From contig URCP01000112.1 of assembly GCA_900546315.1 (NCBI GenBank), positions 1 to 8,653 of the forward strand: DNA of 8,653 nucleotides, read 5' to 3'. Made by a program: the position numbers and the translations under genes. The stretch comes from an uncultured Eubacteriales bacterium. Its GTDB lineage: Bacteria; Bacillota; Clostridia; Oscillospirales; CAG-272. Positions within the stretch are counted from its first letter, which is position 1. Each line of letters starts with the position of its first letter. Below, one piece after another: positions 6,115 through 8,653 of the stretch. The notes beneath the pieces were generated by a model. It made no database searches. It was not told the DNA's origin and worked only from the letters and a program-made list of their open reading frames with translations.

Positions 6115-6140
6115 GGTTTTCAACCAGTTTTTTTGTTTTT
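6111..6140 (+). terminator. Riboswitch-controlled intrinsic terminator upstream of dapA
   Basis: AGCTGGTT (6111-6118) pairs with AACCAGTT (6122-6129), including one G-U pair, around a TTC loop. A 7-base T run begins at 6128, and five more Ts follow after one G. It is a compact intrinsic terminator about 90 bases before the dapA start. Confidence 0.85.
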
Positions 6141-6229
6141 CGCCGCCGGACGGCAAACTTTGTCGGGATACACAATTTCCCGCGCCGTACCGGCACAAAC
6201 CTTTACTATTATTTTCGGAGGAATCACCC

Positions 6230-7126
6230 ATGAGCACACAAAAAACCACCATCTTCACCGGAGCCGCCGTCGCCATCGTCACGCCGTTCAAAAACAATAG
6301 GGTCGACTACGAATCCCTCGCCGCACTGATAGAGCGGCAAATCGAAAACTCCACCGACGCCATCGTCATCTGCGGCACCACCGGCGAATCCTCAACCCTC
6401 ACCGACGAGGAGCACAAAGAATGCATCCGCCTCTGCGTAGAAAAAACCGCCGGCAGAGTCCCCGTAATCGCCGGAACCGGCTCCAACGACACCGACTACG
6501 CCATCGCCCTCTCCAAATACGCCTGCGAGGTCGGCGCCGACGCCCTCCTCCTCGTCACCCCCTACTACAACAAAGCCACCCCGAAGGGACTCATCAAGCA
6601 CTTCACCGCAATCGCCGACGCCACAAACAAACCCATCATCCTCTACAACGTCCCCTCAAGAACCGGCGTAAACATCTCCCTCCCCGTCTACAAAGAACTC
6701 GCAAAGCACGACCGCATCGTCGCCGCCAAAGAAGCCAGCGGCAACATAAGCGCCGTAGCCGCCCTCGCCGAAGCCTGCGGCAACTCCCTCGACATCTACT
6801 CCGGCAACGACGACCAGATCGTCCCCATCCTCTCCCTCGGCGGTAAAGGCGTAATCAGCGTCCTCTCAAACGTAATACCGAAGGACACCCACGACATCGT
6901 CGCCCTCTGGAACGAAGGAAAAACAAAAGAATCCCTCGCCCTCCAACTGAAATACCTCGACCTCATAAACGCCCTCTTCTGCGAAGTCAACCCCATACCG
7001 GTAAAAACCGCCATGGGATTAATGGGTCTCTGCGCAGACGAAATGAGACTCCCGCTCTGCGAAATGGAAGAGAATAACAAAGAACGGCTCGCCACAGCAC
7101 TGAGAAACCACGGAATTATAGATTAA
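6230..7126 (+). CDS. dapA: 4-hydroxy-tetrahydrodipicolinate synthase DapA
   Basis: DapA condenses pyruvate with aspartate-semialdehyde, the first committed step to diaminopimelate and lysine, in the cytoplasm. The protein is a TIM-barrel aldolase of 298 residues, full length. The Schiff-base lysine is Lys167 in VAAKEASGN. Tyr139 and Arg144 lie in LYNVPSRTG, Thr50 in GTTGESSTL, and Tyr113 in VTPYYNKATPKG. These match the E. coli Lys161, Tyr133, Arg138, Thr44 and Tyr107 positions with a constant shift of six. The start has a strong CGGAGGAA ribosome binding site 6 bases upstream. Expression should be under lysine-riboswitch control, and dapB follows after 64 bases. Codon use is strongly C-ending (GCC, CTC, ATC, GTC), more so than in the minus-strand genes. 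Confidence 0.98.
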   Translation: MSTQKTTIFTGAAVAIVTPFKNNRVDYESLAALIERQIENSTDAIVICGTTGESSTLTDEEHKECIRLCVEKTAGRVPVIAGTGSNDTDYAIALSKYACEVGADALLLVTPYYNKATPKGLIKHFTAIADATNKPIILYNVPSRTGVNISLPVYKELAKHDRIVAAKEASGNISAVAALAEACGNSLDIYSGNDDQIVPILSLGGKGVISVLSNVIPKDTHDIVALWNEGKTKESLALQLKYLDLINALFCEVNPIPVKTAMGLMGLCADEMRLPLCEMEENNKERLATALRNHGIID

Positions 7127-7137
7127 GGGGAACGGTC

Positions 7138-7153
7138 GCTTTTTGAAAAAAGC
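7138..7153 (+). other. AT-rich hairpin between dapA and dapB
   Basis: GCTTTTT at 7138-7144 can pair with AAAAAGC at 7147-7153, giving a near-perfect palindrome in the 64-base gap. There is no T run after it, so it is more likely an RNA stability or processing element than a terminator, or has no role. Confidence 0.3.
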
Positions 7154-7190
7154 TCCGCAAAAACTTCAAACATAAAGGATATACCACAAA

Positions 7191-7967
7191 ATGAACGAAC
7201 AGACAAATATCTTAGTCTCAGGCGCGAACGGACGGCTCGGGACAGCAATCAGGCAAGCGGCAAAGGAAAACGACAACGCAACAATAACCGCAGGAGTAGA
7301 CATAAACCCGCAGGCAAGCGAAACCCCGATCTACGCGAACTTCGACGAAATCCCCGAAGACGCAAAAATCGACGTAATCATCGACTGCTCCCACCACTCC
7401 GCCGTCCGCCCGCTCTTAGCCTTCGCGAAAAAGAGAAACCTCCCGGTAGTCATCTGCACCACCGGTCACACCGACGATGAAGCCGACCTGATCAAAGAAA
7501 CCGCGAAAACCCTCCCGGTCTTCTGGTCAAGGAATATGTCACTCGGCATCAACCTCCTCATCAGCCTCGCCAAACGCGCCGCCGAAGTCCTCGGCGACGG
7601 CTACGACATCGAAATCATAGAAAAACACCACAACAAAAAGCTCGACGCCCCCAGCGGCACCGCCCTCATGATCGCCGACGCCGTCAAAGACATCGTCACC
7701 GAAACCAGAGGCAAAGAAGCCGAATACACCTTCGAGCGCGCGTCAAAAAGAGAACAGCGGAAAACGCAGGAAATCGGCATCAGCTCTATCCGCGGCGGCA
7801 CCATCGTCGGCGAGCACGAGATAATGTTCGCCGGAAAGGACGAAATCCTCTCGATCTCCCACAGCGCCGCCTCCCGCGAAGTCTTCGCCGTCGGAGCCAT
7901 CCGCGCCGCCCTCTTCATGAAGGACAGACCCGCCGGCTTCTACGACATGGGAAGCATGATCGGCTGA
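7191..7967 (+). CDS. dapB: 4-hydroxy-tetrahydrodipicolinate reductase DapB
   Basis: DapB reduces the DapA product to tetrahydrodipicolinate with NAD(P)H, the second step of the diaminopimelate branch. The N-terminal Rossmann domain shows the nucleotide loop SGANGRLG (10-17), and TTGHT lies at 90-94. The substrate domain contains SRNMSLGINLL (113-123) and the hallmark EKHHNKKLDAPSGTA (144-158). His146 and Lys150 occupy the catalytic His159/Lys163 positions of the E. coli enzyme. RGGTIVGEHEI follows further on. The length of 258 residues is typical for the shorter Gram-positive enzymes. An AAAGGA ribosome binding site lies 11 bases before the ATG. It shares the riboswitch-controlled transcript with dapA, and a terminator-like hairpin follows 21 bases after the stop. 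Confidence 0.97.
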   Translation: MNEQTNILVSGANGRLGTAIRQAAKENDNATITAGVDINPQASETPIYANFDEIPEDAKIDVIIDCSHHSAVRPLLAFAKKRNLPVVICTTGHTDDEADLIKETAKTLPVFWSRNMSLGINLLISLAKRAAEVLGDGYDIEIIEKHHNKKLDAPSGTALMIADAVKDIVTETRGKEAEYTFERASKREQRKTQEIGISSIRGGTIVGEHEIMFAGKDEILSISHSAASREVFAVGAIRAALFMKDRPAGFYDMGSMIG

Positions 7968-7988
7968 CAAAAACAAACAGTGACAAAA

Positions 7989-8030
7989 CGTCCGGAACCG
8001 GCACAAAACGCCCGCGTTCCGGGCGCTTTT
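7989..8030 (+). terminator. Terminator of the dapAB unit
   Basis: CGTCCGGAAC (7989-7998) can pair with GTTCCGGGCG (8016-8025) over 10 bp with one G-U pair. A shorter competing hairpin, CGCCCG/CGGGCG (8009-8014, 8020-8025), uses the same right arm. TTTT follows at 8027-8030, and an 8-base T run lies further on at 8045-8052. The T tract next to the stem is short, so efficiency is uncertain, but placement just after dapB fits. Confidence 0.65.
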
Positions 8031-8093
8031 CACCTTCGCGGAAATTTTTTTTGAAAATACTATTTCCCATACAAAATTCGACAATTTCCTTGC

Positions 8094-8110
8094 CCACGAC
8101 GTGGTATAAT
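8094..8110 (+). promoter_or_regulatory. Extended -10 promoter with adjoining palindrome, for the SLOG-family gene
   Basis: A perfect TATAAT (8105-8110) is preceded by TGG, giving an extended -10. No good -35 is seen at 16-18 bases; only TTCGACA near 8077-8083, at too great a distance. The palindrome CCACG-A-CGTGG (8094-8104) abuts the -10 box and includes the TG motif, so it could be an operator. Transcription should begin near 8117, about 55 bases before the start codon. Confidence 0.65.
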
Positions 8111-8116
8111 ATTTCC

Positions 8117-8139
8117 AAGGTCACGAAAAGAACGACCTT
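8117..8139 (+). other. Stem-loop at the predicted mRNA 5' end of the SLOG-family gene
   Basis: AAGGTC (8117-8122) and GACCTT (8134-8139) form a perfect 6-bp stem around an 11-base A-rich loop. The stem begins at about the predicted transcription start, a position where hairpins can protect mRNA from 5'-end-dependent decay. Confidence 0.45.
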
Positions 8140-8171
8140 CACAAAATTTCTGAAAAAGGAAAGGGAACATC

Positions 8172-8653
8172 ATGAATAAAAAAATATGCGCCATAACCGG
8201 CTCCACCCCCAACGAATACAGCTTCGGCTACGACGAGGAAAACATGAACTGCGCGCTCGAAAAACGGCTCATTGTACAAACCGTCTTCGCGCTCGTATCA
8301 GTCGGCGTCACCGGCTTCCTCTCAACGATGAACGAGGGCGCCGAGCTCTGGGGCGCCGAAGCCGTCGCGCACATCATCACGACCTTCAACCGCGACATCA
8401 CCCTCGGCTGCGTCCCGACCTCCGAAGAACAAGCCTCAAGGTGGCACCCCGACACGAGAGACAAATACTTCGATCTCCTCGAAAACTACCTCGAGACCGA
8501 CGCCATCCCGAAACGCCACGACCCCGACGGAGACATGTACGGCGCCGACCGCGAACTCTTCGGTGAGGACATGTACGATTACGACGCCGACAAATACATA
8601 GCAGATACCGCTGATATGCTCCTCGTCTGCGGGGACAAGCCCGGGGAACACGC
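8172..8653 (+). CDS. SLOG/YpsA-like Rossmann-fold protein, N-terminal 160 residues (3' end outside window)
   Basis: The visible part resembles the YpsA/DUF1273 branch of the SLOG superfamily, thought to bind nucleotide-like ligands. Matching features are the opening strand ICAITGSTPNEYSFG (residues 5-19), a helix with ALEKRLI at 28-34, GVTGFLSTMNEGAELWGAEA at 45-64 (compare the GVELWAAEA motif of B. subtilis YpsA), and a later strand with DTADMLLVCGDKPGEH at 145-160. Between them, residues 117-142 form an acidic Asp/Tyr/Met-rich stretch with DMY occurring twice, which I do not recognise from YpsA. Binding function and ligand are unknown here; YpsA has been linked to cell division in Bacillus and Staphylococcus. 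A purine-rich GGAAAGGGA ribosome binding site precedes the ATG. It has its own promoter and is separated from dapB by 204 bases. Confidence 0.7.
   Translation, partial: MNKKICAITGSTPNEYSFGYDEENMNCALEKRLIVQTVFALVSVGVTGFLSTMNEGAELWGAEAVAHIITTFNRDITLGCVPTSEEQASRWHPDTRDKYFDLLENYLETDAIPKRHDPDGDMYGADRELFGEDMYDYDADKYIADTADMLLVCGDKPGEH

Noticed and set aside
5797..6229. T-box leader or other amino-acid sensor instead of a lysine riboswitch
   Set aside because: No T-box consensus is seen, whereas the conserved L-box blocks and five helices are present.
6034..6297. 87-codon minus-strand frame across the riboswitch platform and dapA start
   Set aside because: It covers a regulatory RNA and terminator on the opposite strand, and its translation looks random and Cys-rich.
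1..8653. Defence island, mobile element, CRISPR array or biosynthetic cluster
   Set aside because: All recognised genes are core metabolism, tRNA modification or division functions; no transposase, integrase, terminal repeats or repeat-spacer structure was seen.

Overview
This window looks like core chromosome of a moderately GC-rich member of the Bacillota, most likely class Clostridia (Oscillospirales-like). The reasons are the gene order HlyD-like adaptor / yggS / sepF, a SepF-type division protein, a lysine riboswitch ahead of dapA-dapB, and sigma-A-like promoters. I see no mobile element, CRISPR array, tRNA or rRNA. The assignment comes from recognising protein motifs by eye, not from a search.

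The left two thirds (1-5713) is a minus-strand gene run, read right to left: queA (queuosine tRNA modification), a GH43/GH32-like five-bladed beta-propeller glycosidase, miaA (i6A37 tRNA modification), a one-TM HlyD-like adaptor protein, yggS (PLP homeostasis) and sepF (Z-ring anchoring, cut by the window edge). The glycosidase and miaA overlap by 4 bases (ATGA), and the adaptor and yggS are 13 bases apart, so translation is tightly coupled at both joints. Candidate internal promoters lie in the 3' end of miaA (for the adaptor, yggS and sepF) and just after yggS (for sepF).

The middle (5714-6229) has no gene. It is the divergent control region: a strong promoter, a lysine-riboswitch aptamer, and an expression platform. 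In that platform one aptamer strand can pair with sequence that would otherwise form an intrinsic terminator. It controls dapA and dapB (6230-7967), two consecutive steps of the lysine/diaminopimelate pathway, whose unit ends at a GC-rich hairpin near 7989-8030.

The right edge (8172-8653) starts a gene for a SLOG/YpsA-like Rossmann protein, cut by the window end. It has its own extended -10 promoter, with a palindrome beside the -10 box and a stem-loop at the predicted mRNA 5' end.

I found no convincing undescribed multi-gene system. The points most worth a second look are the glycosidase coupled to miaA, the orphan adaptor tied to yggS-sepF, the insertion in YggS, the repeat-and-hairpin leader of sepF, and the control region of the SLOG gene.
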